Assembly (NCBI GenBank): GCA_012510855.1
Contig: JAAZHE010000024.1
Coordinates: 1 to 36,112 of the forward strand
From: Bacillota bacterium
GTDB lineage: Bacteria; Bacillota; Limnochordia; DTU087
DNA: 36,112 bases
Direction: 5' to 3'
Both the position numbers and the translations under genes were made by a program. The notes below the pieces were generated by a model. The model did not search any database, was not told the origin of the DNA, and worked only from the letters and a program-made list of their open reading frames with translations. The stretch's first letter is position 1. Every line of letters starts with the position of its first letter. Shown piece after piece: positions 25,397 through 34,570 of this stretch.

Positions 25397-26536
25397 ATGG
25401 CAGATACAGCGGTTAACCTCGAAGCTTCTCCGGCAATCCCCATCGATCAGGCCCGCAGCTCCCTTACCCAAAGACAGTTAATATGGCGCCGCTTCCTCCG
25501 CAATCGCTTAGCGGTAATCGGCGGAATCATCCTTATCATTTTCTACGTGGTCATGGTGCTGTTCCCTGGGTTTTTCAGCCCATACAACCACCTTGTCCAG
25601 CGGGAAGATTACCTGAGTGCTCCTCCTCAACTACCCCGCTGGTTCGATGAAAACGGCAAATTCCACTGGCGTCCCTTCGTCTACGGATTCACCACTGAAC
25701 TAGACATGGAAAGGTTTGAATGGGTGCATACCATAGACACATCGCAGAAATACCCCATCTACTTTATCACCCGTGGCGAGCAGTACAAGTTATTTGGCTT
25801 TATCCCCTGCAATGTGCACCTTTTTGGCGTGGAACCGCCGGGGACAGTCTTCCTCTTCGGCACCGATGAACTGGGCCGGTGTCTATTAAGCCGCATACTC
25901 CACGGCGGCCAAGTCTCATTGACAGTCGGCCTGGTCGGTGTCATTTTAACCATCATTCTTGGCTCGGTCATGGGCACCATTTCTGGTTATTATGGTGGAG
26001 TGATAGATAACCTCATTCAACGCCTCGTTGAGCTCTTGATGTCCTTCCCAGATATCCCCATGTGGGCGGCTTTATCTGCAGCTCTGCCGCCAGAATGGTC
26101 TCCGGCGAAGCGATTCTTTGCCATATCTGCCATTCTCTCCCTGCGCAATTGGACCGGGCTAGCCCGCCAGGTGAGGGCTAAAATTCTCGCTTTCCGGGAA
26201 GAGGATTATACCTTGGCTGCTCAGGCCATGGGCGCCTCCGACCGCCGAATCATCCTGGTGCATTTGCTGCCCAACGCTGCCAGCCATATCATCGTGGTCG
26301 CGACCTTGTCTATACCAGGCATGATCTTGGCAGAGACAGCCTTGAGCTTCCTCGGCCTAGGTATCCAGCCTCCGGTTGTCAGCTGGGGAGTACTTTTGCA
26401 GCAGGCTCAAGAGGTGGCAGTAGTCCTGGACCGCCCCTGGCTGCTTCTGCCGGGCCTGTTTGTAGTGCTGGCGGTGCTGTCATTCAACTTCTTAGGTGAC
26501 GGAATCCGCGACGCCGTAGACCCGTATTCCAATTAA
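25397..26536 (+). CDS. Dipeptide/oligopeptide-type ABC permease, DppC family, with enlarged periplasmic loop
   Basis: A 379-residue permease. After a first helix (IGGIILIIFYVVMVLF) comes an unusually long external loop of about 110 residues (PYNHLVQREDY to EPPGTVFLFGTDELGR) before the helices of the channel. The EAA-type loop is YTLAAQAMGASDRRIILVHLLPNA, and the C-terminus FNFLGDGIRDAVDPYSN is characteristic. Standard DppC is about 300 residues. The start chosen is ATG 25397, seven bases after AAGGAGG; an ATG at 25376 overlaps the previous gene and lacks a ribosome site. The enlarged loop probably contacts the oversized binding protein. Confidence 0.9.
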   Translation: MADTAVNLEASPAIPIDQARSSLTQRQLIWRRFLRNRLAVIGGIILIIFYVVMVLFPGFFSPYNHLVQREDYLSAPPQLPRWFDENGKFHWRPFVYGFTTELDMERFEWVHTIDTSQKYPIYFITRGEQYKLFGFIPCNVHLFGVEPPGTVFLFGTDELGRCLLSRILHGGQVSLTVGLVGVILTIILGSVMGTISGYYGGVIDNLIQRLVELLMSFPDIPMWAALSAALPPEWSPAKRFFAISAILSLRNWTGLARQVRAKILAFREEDYTLAAQAMGASDRRIILVHLLPNAASHIIVVATLSIPGMILAETALSFLGLGIQPPVVSWGVLLQQAQEVAVVLDRPWLLLPGLFVVLAVLSFNFLGDGIRDAVDPYSN

Positions 26537-26566
26537 GCGAGGCAGCAAGACGAAGGAGGGATAGCA

Positions 26567-27583
26567 ATGGCAGTTGAGCAAAGGGAGTTGGCAGTGAGCG
26601 AGGTTCTGCTTGAGGTTAAGGATCTGCGAACCCAGTTCTTTACAGAACAAGGCGTAGTCAAAGCAGTGGACGGCCTAAGCTTCACCATCGAAAAGGGGAA
26701 GGTCATCGGCATCGTAGGAGAAAGCGGCTGCGGCAAGAGCATCACTGCTTTGTCCATTCTGCGGCTTCTGCCGGAACCAAGGGGAAAAATCGTCTCAGGC
26801 ACCATCACTTTCTACCCGCCGGACGGTGGGATTGTTGACATAACTAAACTGGACCGCCATAGTCCGGAGATGAGGCGCATTCGGGGGCGGCATATCGCCA
26901 TGATCTTTCAAGAACCAATGACCTCTCTGAATCCGGTTTATACTGTAGGTGACCAGATTATCGAAGCCATTCAGCTTCACCAAAACGTTGACAAAGATAC
27001 TGCCAAGAAACGGGCCATCGAAGTACTCAATCAAGTGGACATTCCTGATCCCGAACGACGCATTAACGAATACCCTCACCAGATGAGCGGCGGCCAGCGG
27101 CAAAGGGCTATGATCGCCATGGCGCTTTCATGCTACCCCAGTATCTTGATTGCCGATGAGCCCACCACTGCCCTCGATGTGACCATCCAAGCCAAGATCC
27201 TGCGGAACATGCGAAAGCTGCAGCGGGAGTACGGAATGGCCATCATGTTGATTACCCATGACCTCGGGGTCATAGGCCAGATGGCCGATGAAGTGCTGGT
27301 GATGTATGTCGGCAGAAAAGTGGAGCAGGCGGGTGTCCGAGAGCTGTTCTTGAACCCGCTGCACCCTTATACCCAAGTGCTTTTGAAATCCATTCCCCTC
27401 ATCGGCCTGAGGGGTAAGAAGCTGGTGCCTATTGCCGGCTCAGTTCCCAGCCCATATAATCTCCCTCCTGGCTGCTATTTTGCCCCCCGCTGTCCCCAGG
27501 CAATGGACATCTGCAGTCGGGAAGCGCCACCAGAATATGAAGCTGAACCTGGACACTTTGTCAGCTGCTGGCTGTATAAGTGA
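26567..27583 (+). CDS. Dpp/Opp ABC transporter ATP-binding protein, DppD type
   Basis: A 338-residue ATPase. Walker A is GESGCGKS, the Q-loop is [12 protein letters not shown], the signature is MSGGQRQR, Walker B is [11 protein letters not shown], and the H-loop is LITHDLG. The C-terminal Opp extension ends [19 protein letters not shown], a cysteine pattern that in some members holds an iron-sulfur cluster. ATG 26567 has AAGGAGGG about six bases upstream. It pairs with the DppF-type ATPase that follows ten bases later. Confidence 0.93.
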   Translation: MAVEQRELAVSEVLLEVKDLRTQFFTEQGVVKAVDGLSFTIEKGKVIGIVGESGCGKSITALSILRLLPEPRGKIVSGTITFYPPDGGIVDITKLDRHSPEMRRIRGRHIAMIFQEPMTSLNPVYTVGDQIIEAIQLHQNVDKDTAKKRAIEVLNQVDIPDPERRINEYPHQMSGGQRQRAMIAMALSCYPSILIADEPTTALDVTIQAKILRNMRKLQREYGMAIMLITHDLGVIGQMADEVLVMYVGRKVEQAGVRELFLNPLHPYTQVLLKSIPLIGLRGKKLVPIAGSVPSPYNLPPGCYFAPRCPQAMDICSREAPPEYEAEPGHFVSCWLYK

Positions 27584-27593
27584 GGTGTTTGCC

Positions 27594-28670
27594 GTGACGC
27601 AGCCAAAACAAGCTGTTGAAAACAAGAAAAATATTCTTCTGGACGTTAAGGGGTTGAAGAAATACTTTCCGATCCGACAAGGCTTTCTCCGGAAAGTCGT
27701 TGGCTATACAAAAGCAGTGGATGGCGTCGATTTATACATCAGAGAAGGAGAGACCCTCGGCCTTGTAGGAGAAAGCGGCTGCGGCAAAACTACCACTGGC
27801 CGGGCCATCCTGCGGCTGTACGAGCCAATAGCTGGAAGTGTTAAATTCCGCAGACAAACTGGTGAAATGGTGGAGATTACGGAGGTTAGTAGGCTTGAGC
27901 TCAAAGAGCTCCGCCGGGAGATGCAGATCATCTTCCAGGACCCCTTCTCCTCCCTGAATCCCCGCATGTCCATCGGCCGGTTGATTGCCGAACCACTGGT
28001 CATTCACAACATCGGCGATCAAGAATACAGAAGGGAGCGGGTTAAGGAGCTCTTGGAGGCAGTAGGTATGTCGGGCCAGATCGCCTCCCGCTACCCCCAC
28101 GAGTTCAGCGGCGGACAGAGGCAGCGAATCGGCATCGCCCGGGCTTTGGCATTGAATCCCAGGCTGATCATATGTGACGAACCGGTTTCTGCCCTAGACG
28201 TTTCCGTCCAAGCACAGGTACTCAACCTGATGGAGGAACTCCAAGAGAAGCTGGGGCTGACGTACCTGTTCATTTCCCACGACCTCAGCGTGGTGGAGCA
28301 CATCAGCGACCGGATCGGCGTGATGTATCTTGGCAGGATAGTGGAAATGACCCGTTCTGAGGATCTATATGCTAATCCCCGCCACCCATATACAGAAGCT
28401 CTGCTTTCGGCTATTCCATATGCGGATCCCGAAGTGGAAACTGAAGAAATCCTCCTAGAAGGCAACGTACCGGATCCAGCCAACGCACCGCCGGGGTGTC
28501 ATTTCCACCCCCGCTGTCGGTATGCTGTAGCAAAGTGCAGCAAGGAGATTCCGCCCCTAGTTCCTACCCGGGACAATCCTGAACATTTTGTGGCCTGCCA
28601 CCGCCACGAAGAGCTCAGCCTCACTCCCGTTAAGATACCGGAGCGGCTTCTGCGGCAGGCTACCAATTGA
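27594..28670 (+). CDS. Dpp/Opp ABC transporter ATP-binding protein, DppF type
   Basis: A 358-residue ATPase. It has the DppF-like lead [23 protein letters not shown], Walker [11 protein letters not shown]-loop [12 protein letters not shown], signature [15 protein letters not shown], Walker [13 protein letters not shown] and the C-terminal [17 protein letters not shown]. Start GTG 27594 lies six bases after GAGGTG; the frame is open far upstream inside the DppD gene, but those codons are overlap only. It is the last gene of the five-gene importer operon, followed by a bidirectional terminator. Confidence 0.92.
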   Translation: MTQPKQAVENKKNILLDVKGLKKYFPIRQGFLRKVVGYTKAVDGVDLYIREGETLGLVGESGCGKTTTGRAILRLYEPIAGSVKFRRQTGEMVEITEVSRLELKELRREMQIIFQDPFSSLNPRMSIGRLIAEPLVIHNIGDQEYRRERVKELLEAVGMSGQIASRYPHEFSGGQRQRIGIARALALNPRLIICDEPVSALDVSVQAQVLNLMEELQEKLGLTYLFISHDLSVVEHISDRIGVMYLGRIVEMTRSEDLYANPRHPYTEALLSAIPYADPEVETEEILLEGNVPDPANAPPGCHFHPRCRYAVAKCSKEIPPLVPTRDNPEHFVACHRHEELSLTPVKIPERLLRQATN

Positions 28671-28703
28671 TTGTAGGCTTAGTATGACCAGAATGCCTCA
28701 AAA

Positions 28704-28727
28704 AAGGGTGCTGGTGAAAGCACCCTT
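28704..28727. terminator. Bidirectional Rho-independent terminator
   Basis: AAGGGTGCT and AGCACCCTT arms with loop GGTGAA. On the minus strand the stem runs into TTTTTTG, an ideal terminator for the glutamate dehydrogenase gene. On the plus strand it follows the Dpp operon. Confidence 0.8.
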
Positions 28728-28776
28728 CCCTATTTCTCACCTATTGCTGTTGACTGCTGGGTCATACTACTGTTCA

Positions 28777-28805
28777 CTGCCCGGTTGGCCGCAAAAGCCG
28801 GGCAG
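28777..28805. terminator. Second hairpin in the dppF-gdh gap
   Basis: CTGCCCGG and CCGGGCAG arms with a 13-base loop, then CAAGTCTTTCT on the plus strand. It is probably a back-up terminator between convergent units. Confidence 0.45.
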
Positions 28806-28861
28806 CAAGTCTTTCTAGAGACTTCTCTCAATGGGGTAATCTGACCAGCAATCTGGGTTTT

Positions 28862-30112
28862 CTAAACCCAGCCTCTAGCTTTCATGGCAGCTGCCAGACG
28901 CTCAAGGGCAACTACATAGGCGGCAACTCTTAGGTCGACCTCTTCCCGCTCGGCGTAGGCCTTATAGACCGCCTGGAAAGCATCCACCATGATCCTTTCC
29001 AACCGCTGATCCACTTCCTCCGCAGACCAGTAGTAATTGTAGTTGTTCTGGACCCATTCAAAATACGATACAGTAACGCCGCCGGCATTGGCTAGAATGT
29101 CTGGAATCACCAAAACGCCCTTTTCTTTGAGGATCTCATCAGCTTCAGGTGTCGTGGGCCCATTGGCAGCTTCTACAACCCACTTGGCCTTTACGCTGCC
29201 GGCGTTCTTACCCGTCAGCTGGTTGCCCAAGGCAGCAGGAATGAGAATATCGCACTCCAAGGCCAACAGTTCCTCATTGGAAACTGGAGTTGTACCTGGG
29301 AAGTCCTTAACTGAACCAGTTCGCATCTCATGTTCCTTGAGAGAATAGGGATCAATGCCGTCTTTACAATAAACACCACCGAAGATATCGGTAACAGCGA
29401 TAATCTTGCAGCCTAGGTCATGCAAGAACTTGGCGGCATAGCTGCCGACGTTACCAAATCCCTGGACGGCTATTGTCGCTCCCCTTAACTCCAAGCCAAA
29501 GGCAGCTGCTGCCTCCCGGATCACATACATTACTCCCCGGCCGGTCGCTCCGTCTCGTCCCTCGGAGCCGCCGAGACCAATGGGTTTGCCTGTCACTACT
29601 CCCCGTTGGTAGCTTCCTCTAAGAACAGAATACTCATCGACGAACCAGCCCATGATCTTGGCATTGGTATTCACGTCGGGAGCGGGGATATCTTGCTCCG
29701 GTCCGATAATGGGGGCTATTGCTCGGATGAAGCCCCGGCTCAGCCGCTCAAGCTCACCCTCGGACAGCTCCCGGGGGTCGCACAAAACCCCGCCCTTGGC
29801 TCCACCGTAGGGAAGGCCCACCACGGCGCATTTATATGTCATCAGGGCGGCCAAGGCCTTCACTTCATCCTCATCGGCCTCTGGATGGAAGCGAATTCCG
29901 CCTTTGAAGGGTCCCAGCACGTTGTTGTGCTGGCAGCGGAAACCTTGAAATACCCGGATGCTGCCGTCATCCATCTTCACCGGGATAGACACCTTCAAAG
30001 TGCGCATGGGCTCCCGGAGAAGCTCCTTCACCCTGGGATCTAGCTTCATGGCGGCAGCCGCCTTTTGCACCAACTGAGAAACAACTTCATAATGGCGATA
30101 AGGCTGAGACAT
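28862..30112 (-). CDS. gdhA: Glutamate dehydrogenase (Glu/Leu/Phe/Val family)
   Basis: A 416-residue hexameric-type enzyme that interconverts glutamate and 2-oxoglutarate plus ammonia. The substrate site has FKGGIRFHP (K70), K94 in LMTYKCAV and catalytic K106 in LPYGGAKGGV. PAPDVNT carries the conserved Asp. The NAD(P) fold is VQGFGNVGSYAAKFL. The length and the GRDGATGRGV segment fit the bacterial/archaeal class of about 415-420 residues. ATG 30112 has GAGAGG about five bases upstream. A good promoter lies at 30183-30212. Strict glutamate versus leucine/phenylalanine specificity is inferred from overall resemblance only. Confidence 0.9.
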   Translation of the reverse strand: MSQPYRHYEVVSQLVQKAAAAMKLDPRVKELLREPMRTLKVSIPVKMDDGSIRVFQGFRCQHNNVLGPFKGGIRFHPEADEDEVKALAALMTYKCAVVGLPYGGAKGGVLCDPRELSEGELERLSRGFIRAIAPIIGPEQDIPAPDVNTNAKIMGWFVDEYSVLRGSYQRGVVTGKPIGLGGSEGRDGATGRGVMYVIREAAAAFGLELRGATIAVQGFGNVGSYAAKFLHDLGCKIIAVTDIFGGVYCKDGIDPYSLKEHEMRTGSVKDFPGTTPVSNEELLALECDILIPAALGNQLTGKNAGSVKAKWVVEAANGPTTPEADEILKEKGVLVIPDILANAGGVTVSYFEWVQNNYNYYWSAEEVDQRLERIMVDAFQAVYKAYAEREEVDLRVAAYVVALERLAAAMKARGWV

Positions 30113-30182
30113 AGGAACCTCTCTCCCTGCAAATTGACTAAAACACCTTAGTCCTTCGCTTTAAGGTTTAGCACTTTATGCA

Positions 30183-30212
30183 ATTATTGCACCCCCGGTG
30201 AAGGTTTGTCAA
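30183..30212 (-). promoter_or_regulatory. Probable sigma-A promoter of the glutamate dehydrogenase gene
   Basis: On the minus strand TTGACA (30212-30207), an 18-base spacer, then AATAAT (30188-30183). The match is strong, and the position is about 70 bases before the ATG at 30112. Confidence 0.7.
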
Positions 30213-30588
30213 CAAAGCAAAGGCCTGGAGCGAGCTATAATGCAGTATACTTTATCAGCAGGGACTTTTTATACATTGGTATATGTAGCCTTTCTGGGTC
30301 GGAGAATACTGGGGCGCCGATCACTACAACAAGGAAATCATCGTCCACAGTCTCAAAGGGGGGGCAGCCTGCGGGCCATACAACCTATAGAATGTCGGAG
30401 AAGCCCGTGCAGCAGGTGTCTCTGGGTGTATAGATCTGGAGTAGGGATCGCAATGAATTCGCGTCTACCCGGATCTTGAACATCAAGTCGAGAACGGGAT
30501 GCCTTGTTCCCCGCGGCACTTTTTGTTGGCAGGATTTGTCTAGCTTTCTGGTGAATTACCGCTGTATTACCTTGGAGGGGGATGTGCT
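30213..30588. other. Intergenic region between gdhA and the LysE-type gene
   Basis: This region holds a palindrome TACAT-N6-ATGTA (30272-30287). Short plus-strand frames here lack ribosome sites. A weak TGCC/GGCA hairpin before TTTTT (about 30500-30527) might be an attenuator for the next gene. No lysine-riboswitch consensus was recognised. Confidence 0.35.
30272..30287. promoter_or_regulatory. Palindromic operator-like site TACAT-N6-ATGTA
   Basis: It is preceded by the same TTTTTATACATT string as the site at 22095-22110. It lies between the divergent gdhA and LysE-type genes. Confidence 0.3.
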
Positions 30589-31257
30589 GTGGGTCTCGGA
30601 GCCATATTAGTCAGTTCTTTTCTGGTAGGCCTTTCTGGGGCCATGATGCCCGGCGGACTTCTAATTGTGAATATCAATGAAACCATCAAGCGGGGTCTTT
30701 TAGGGGGATTGCTGGCCATTACCGGCCATGCCTTGACAGAACTGCTGGTGGTCGGGGGGCTCGCTTTGGGGTTGGGAAGCATCCTGGGCCGTCCTGCAAT
30801 AGTCGGCACCATAGCCATTGTAGGCGGGGCTTTGCTAGCCTGGATGGCGGTCGGTACCGCCAAGACCAGTCGAGTGGCGGAACTTGCCATCACAGACAAG
30901 TCAGATGTTTCCACCAGTGACTCATCCTCCGGCGGCCGGTTGAGTTCATTAACCGCAGGGATCCTTGCCACCATCTCCAATCCCTATTGGATCCTATGGT
31001 GGACCAGTGTGGGCGCAACTTATGTTGCCATGTCCATGGAACAAGGAAGCGCCGCATTGGGCGCTTTCTATATCGGACATATTGCCTCTGATTACGGCTG
31101 GTATTTCCTCATCTCCCTTGCCCTAGTAACCGGCAAGCGGCTGATCAGCCAGCGGGTGTACAGAGGCCTGCTGCTGGTGGGCAGCATCTTCCTAGGTATC
31201 CTGGCTGTGTATTTCATCTGGTCAGGGGCAAGCCTGCTGATTAACCTCCAGCTGTAG
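30589..31257 (+). CDS. LysE/RhtB family amino-acid exporter
   Basis: A 222-residue membrane protein with about six hydrophobic segments. The LysE signature G-A-x-x-P-G is present as GAMMPGGLL near residue 17, followed by KRGLLGGLLAITGHAL. ISNPYWILWWTSVG is the family's second-half N-P motif. It likely exports an amino acid; lysine is not proven. Start GTG 30589 is seven bases after GGAGGGGG. It is convergent with the flavin reductase, with only two bases between stops. Confidence 0.85.
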   Translation: MGLGAILVSSFLVGLSGAMMPGGLLIVNINETIKRGLLGGLLAITGHALTELLVVGGLALGLGSILGRPAIVGTIAIVGGALLAWMAVGTAKTSRVAELAITDKSDVSTSDSSSGGRLSSLTAGILATISNPYWILWWTSVGATYVAMSMEQGSAALGAFYIGHIASDYGWYFLISLALVTGKRLISQRVYRGLLLVGSIFLGILAVYFIWSGASLLINLQL

Positions 31258-31259
31258 AC

Positions 31260-31763
31260 TTATTCTTTCTCATAGCAGGCGACGATCTCACCCACGTAGA
31301 AAGTGTGGTAATCCTTCTTTGGATACCACTCTTCACAGCTTTCGTGGAGGTTTTCAGGCTCTAGCCTCAATTTGGCCAGGATCCGGCATTCATAATACAG
31401 ATCGCAGCCGCCAATAACCGGCACCTGCACGGCCTGGCCGTCGATGGCGGTCAGATTGAGGGCCTCAAACTTGTCCACATCTCTCCCGGATTTGGTGCCG
31501 CAAAACTCCATCGCTTCCTTCATGGCGTCACTGAGCGGAATGCTGACGGTGAATTCTTTAGCCCTTTCCATCAGCTGATAAGTATAGCGGGAGTTCCTCA
31601 CCACCACCGTGAAGACCGGTTTGCCCCAGCAATAGCCAATGCTCCCCCAGCCGATAGCCATCGTATTCTTATCATCCCCTACCTTGGTGGTGAGAAAAGC
31701 CCCGTGTTTAGTCAAACCCGCAACAGCTTCTTTCATCTTCGCATCCCAAGCAAGTTGTTTCAT
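31260..31763 (-). CDS. Flavin reductase domain protein (FMN-binding split barrel)
   Basis: A 167-residue protein of the flavin reductase-like family. It has the N-terminal LTKHGAFLTTKVGDDKNTMAIGWGSIGYCWGKPVFTVVVR, where the short Thr-Met-Ala-Ile-Gly-Trp segment borders the FMN site. EFTVSIPL and ECRILAK continue the split barrel, and HTFYVGEIVACY is the closing strand. It probably reduces or carries FMN; the partner is unknown. ATG 31763 has AAAGGAGG about eight bases upstream. It is monocistronic. Confidence 0.87.
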   Translation of the reverse strand: MKQLAWDAKMKEAVAGLTKHGAFLTTKVGDDKNTMAIGWGSIGYCWGKPVFTVVVRNSRYTYQLMERAKEFTVSIPLSDAMKEAMEFCGTKSGRDVDKFEALNLTAIDGQAVQVPVIGGCDLYYECRILAKLRLEPENLHESCEEWYPKKDYHTFYVGEIVACYEKE

Positions 31764-31977
31764 ACCTGGAGCCTCCTTTCACTAAGCTTCATCGGTCTCT
31801 AGTTTCAGTCTGCGCCTTCCGATTCCTCTTTCGCTTGTCTGTTCTTTTTCCCTTTAGCGGGAATTTTCTCTGTTCGTTCGAATTGTTTATTTATGTCAGT
31901 AATTACGCACCTCTCAATCCTTAACCCAATCGTAGGGTTTGAAGCCATTGATTCCGCCAAAGCTAGGAGGAATCCTG
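31764..31977. other. Divergent intergenic region between flavin reductase and rbsA
   Basis: AT-rich upstream region (around 31870-31910) likely to carry the promoters for both units; no clear hexamer pair was assigned. Confidence 0.3.
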
Positions 31978-33489
31978 ATGGGCGGCATACTAGTCTCCAT
32001 GGAAGGAATCGAAAAAACCTTCCCCGGCGTCCACGCGTTAAAGAACTGCCGCTTTGAACTTAGGGCCGGTGAAGTACACGCCCTGGTGGGCGAAAATGGT
32101 GCCGGTAAGTCCACTTTGATGAAGATCCTCACCGGTGTCTACCACAAAGACGCAGGCCGCATCCTCTATAAAGGGCAGGAGGTGGAAATCCCCAATCCGA
32201 GAGCAGCTCAAGATCTGGGGATTGCCATCATCCATCAGGAGCTCAACCTGATGCCCCACCTGACAGTTGCCCAAAACATATTTATCGGCCGTGAACCCCG
32301 CAAAGCAGGTTTTATCCTCAATGACAAGCAGCTCAACCAACAAGCCCAAGAACTGCTGGACAAGATGAATCTGGATTTGGACCCAAGGGCCCGGGTCGGT
32401 GATCTTACCGTTGCCAAGCAGCAAATGGTAGAGATTGTCCGGGCACTGTCCTTCAAGTCGGAAGTACTGATCATGGATGAACCTACATCAATGCTCACAG
32501 AAACGGAAATCCAAGAGCTCTTCCGGATTATCCGGGAGCTGCGCAAACAAGGGGTCGGGATCGTCCACATTTCTCACCGCATGGAGGAGCTAAAACAGAT
32601 CTCGGACCGGGTGACAGTCCTCCGGGACGGTCAGTACATTGCCACGGTAAACACTGGGGATGTGACCATTGACGAAATCATCAGCATGATGGTTGGCAAG
32701 GAAATCTACGAAACAGCCCGCTCTTCACAGGTAGACCTAGATAGTGAAATCATCCTGGAAGTCAGAAACCTGAACAGGGGTCGGGAAATAATCGACGTCA
32801 ACTTTGAGCTTCGCAGAGGAGAGATCTTGGGTTTTGCCGGCCTCGTAGGAGCCGGACGTACCGAGGTTGCCCGGGCAATCTTCGGAGCCGATCCCGTGGA
32901 TTCAGGTGAAATCTACGTCCACGGCCAGAAAGTGCAGATTAGAAGTCCCCATGATGCGGTCCGACACGGAATCGGGTATCTTTCCGAGGACCGCCGGCGG
33001 TACGGTTTGCTCCCCACGTTAGATGTCAGTGTAAATATTACTGCTGCTGCCTTAGACAGCTTTACAGGCATCATGGGATGGCTGCAAAGAGCCCAAATCC
33101 AGAAAGTAGCCCAAGCCCAGGTAGATGACTTGAGTATTAGAACTCCCTCCCTAGAACAAAGGGTAAGGTATCTATCTGGTGGCAATCAGCAGAAAGTAGT
33201 CATGGCCAAGTGGTTAGTGCGGAACTGCGACATCTTAATCTTCGATGAACCAACTCGGGGAATTGATGTCGGTGCTAAGAGCGAGATCTACAGACTCCTC
33301 AATGACCTGGCAGAGAGCGGTAAAGGAATTATCATGATCTCGTCTGAGATGCCGGAGATCCTCAGGATGAGCCACCGCATCATTGTCATGTGCGAGGGCC
33401 AGATAACAGGGGAGCTCGCCGCGGCTGAAGCCACCCAAGAGCGGATTTTGCAGTATGCCACCAAACGAAAGAGCATTGCTCGCCAGTAA
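31978..33489 (+). CDS. rbsA: Sugar ABC transporter ATP-binding protein, RbsA/MglA type
   Basis: A 503-residue tandem ATPase for uptake of ribose, galactose, xylose or a related monosaccharide. The first half has Walker [11 protein letters not shown], Walker [12 protein letters not shown] and H-loop VHISHRM; its signature reads LTVAKQQ. The second half has the degenerate Walker [10 protein letters not shown] normal for this family, [12 protein letters not shown], signature YLSGGNQQK and Walker [12 protein letters not shown]. Start ATG 31978 is eight bases after AGGAGG; an in-frame ATG at 31939 lacks a site. It is followed by the RbsC-type permease 20 bases later. Confidence 0.9.
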   Translation: MGGILVSMEGIEKTFPGVHALKNCRFELRAGEVHALVGENGAGKSTLMKILTGVYHKDAGRILYKGQEVEIPNPRAAQDLGIAIIHQELNLMPHLTVAQNIFIGREPRKAGFILNDKQLNQQAQELLDKMNLDLDPRARVGDLTVAKQQMVEIVRALSFKSEVLIMDEPTSMLTETEIQELFRIIRELRKQGVGIVHISHRMEELKQISDRVTVLRDGQYIATVNTGDVTIDEIISMMVGKEIYETARSSQVDLDSEIILEVRNLNRGREIIDVNFELRRGEILGFAGLVGAGRTEVARAIFGADPVDSGEIYVHGQKVQIRSPHDAVRHGIGYLSEDRRRYGLLPTLDVSVNITAAALDSFTGIMGWLQRAQIQKVAQAQVDDLSIRTPSLEQRVRYLSGGNQQKVVMAKWLVRNCDILIFDEPTRGIDVGAKSEIYRLLNDLAESGKGIIMISSEMPEILRMSHRIIVMCEGQITGELAAAEATQERILQYATKRKSIARQ

Positions 33490-33509
33490 GATGGAATGGA
33501 GGTATTACC

Positions 33510-34499
33510 ATGCAGCCTAAGCCGGCAGCTGCCGATGTAGAATTGGTACAGAGACCTTCCATTTTTCGGTCTGATACCACCCAGAAACTGCTGGCCTTTG
33601 CCAGTTTGATTGTACTTTTTGTAGGTTTTTCTTTGGCGTCACCCAATTTCGCCCGCTTCAACAACATTGTGGGGATCTTGCTTTCCACCGCGGTCAACGG
33701 TATCCTTGCCGTCGGCGTGTCCTTTGTAATAGTCACCGGCGGAATTGATCTCTCCGTTGGGACTGTGATGACCCTCTGCTCAGTCATGACCGGGGTGGTA
33801 ATAAGTTTCTGGGGGCTCCCGATACCTCTAGGCATCTTGGCGGGTCTTGCCACCGGCGCCCTCTGCGGCTGCATCAACGGCACCTGTGTGGCTAAACTGA
33901 GACTTCCGCCTTTCATCGCCACCCTGGGTATGATGATGGTGAGCAAGGGCCTTTCTTTGGTAATATCCGGCACTAAACCCATCTATTTTTTAGCAACGCC
34001 CACTTTCCGTCAGATTGCCATGGGAACGTTCTTCGGCATTCCCTATGCAGTATTCATTTTCTTCGGTGCAGCGATAGTCGCCAGCTTAATCCTAACCAGG
34101 ACTATTCTAGGTAGATACGCTTTTGCTCTAGGCAGCAATGAAGAGGCGGCTAGGCTTTCAGGAATTAATGTGGATCGTTGGAAAATTGGAATCTATACCC
34201 TGGAGGGGTTGTTTGTCGGACTTGCTGGTATTGTAATGGCGTCACGTTTGAACTCAGCGCAGCCGGCGCTGGGCCAAGGGTATGAGCTGGAAGCCATCGC
34301 CGCAGTGGTGATTGGAGGCACATCCCTAAGCGGCGGCGAGGGTTCCATCTTAGGTACCATTATCGGTGCCTTCATCATGAGTGTACTGACCAATGGACTC
34401 AGGATTCTATCTATCCCTCAGGAATGGCAGACCGTGGTCATCGGGGTCATCGTCATCCTGGCGGTATATACAGATATTCTCAGAAGGCAGGGGCGTTAG
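33510..34499 (+). CDS. rbsC: Sugar ABC transporter permease, RbsC type
   Basis: A 329-residue permease with 8-10 hydrophobic segments. Family markers are NIVGILLSTAVNGILAVGVSFVIVTGGIDLSVG, LPPFIATLGMM and the cytoplasmic coupling region GSNEEAARLSGINVDRWK. AAVVIGGTSLSGGEGSILGT is the C-terminal signature. It forms the channel for the RbsA-type ATPase. ATG 33510 is seven bases after GGAGG. Substrate is not determined by the sequence. Confidence 0.92.
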   Translation: MQPKPAAADVELVQRPSIFRSDTTQKLLAFASLIVLFVGFSLASPNFARFNNIVGILLSTAVNGILAVGVSFVIVTGGIDLSVGTVMTLCSVMTGVVISFWGLPIPLGILAGLATGALCGCINGTCVAKLRLPPFIATLGMMMVSKGLSLVISGTKPIYFLATPTFRQIAMGTFFGIPYAVFIFFGAAIVASLILTRTILGRYAFALGSNEEAARLSGINVDRWKIGIYTLEGLFVGLAGIVMASRLNSAQPALGQGYELEAIAAVVIGGTSLSGGEGSILGTIIGAFIMSVLTNGLRILSIPQEWQTVVIGVIVILAVYTDILRRQGR

Positions 34500-34570
34500 G
34501 AGATAGCGATGGTATTTCGTCCCCAACGGGACTGGAATACAGACCAATAGTGAAGGAGGAATGTCCAAGA

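Noticed and set aside
30198-30479. Two overlapping plus-strand frames between gdhA and lysE
   Set aside because: They compete with each other, lack ribosome sites and overlap promoter-like DNA.
30290-30560. Possible lysine riboswitch before the LysE-type gene
   Set aside because: The conserved L-box segments could not be found.
33489-33982. Minus-strand open frame of nearly 200 codons over rbsC
   Set aside because: Shadow of the rbsC coding sequence, with no protein-like pattern of its own.
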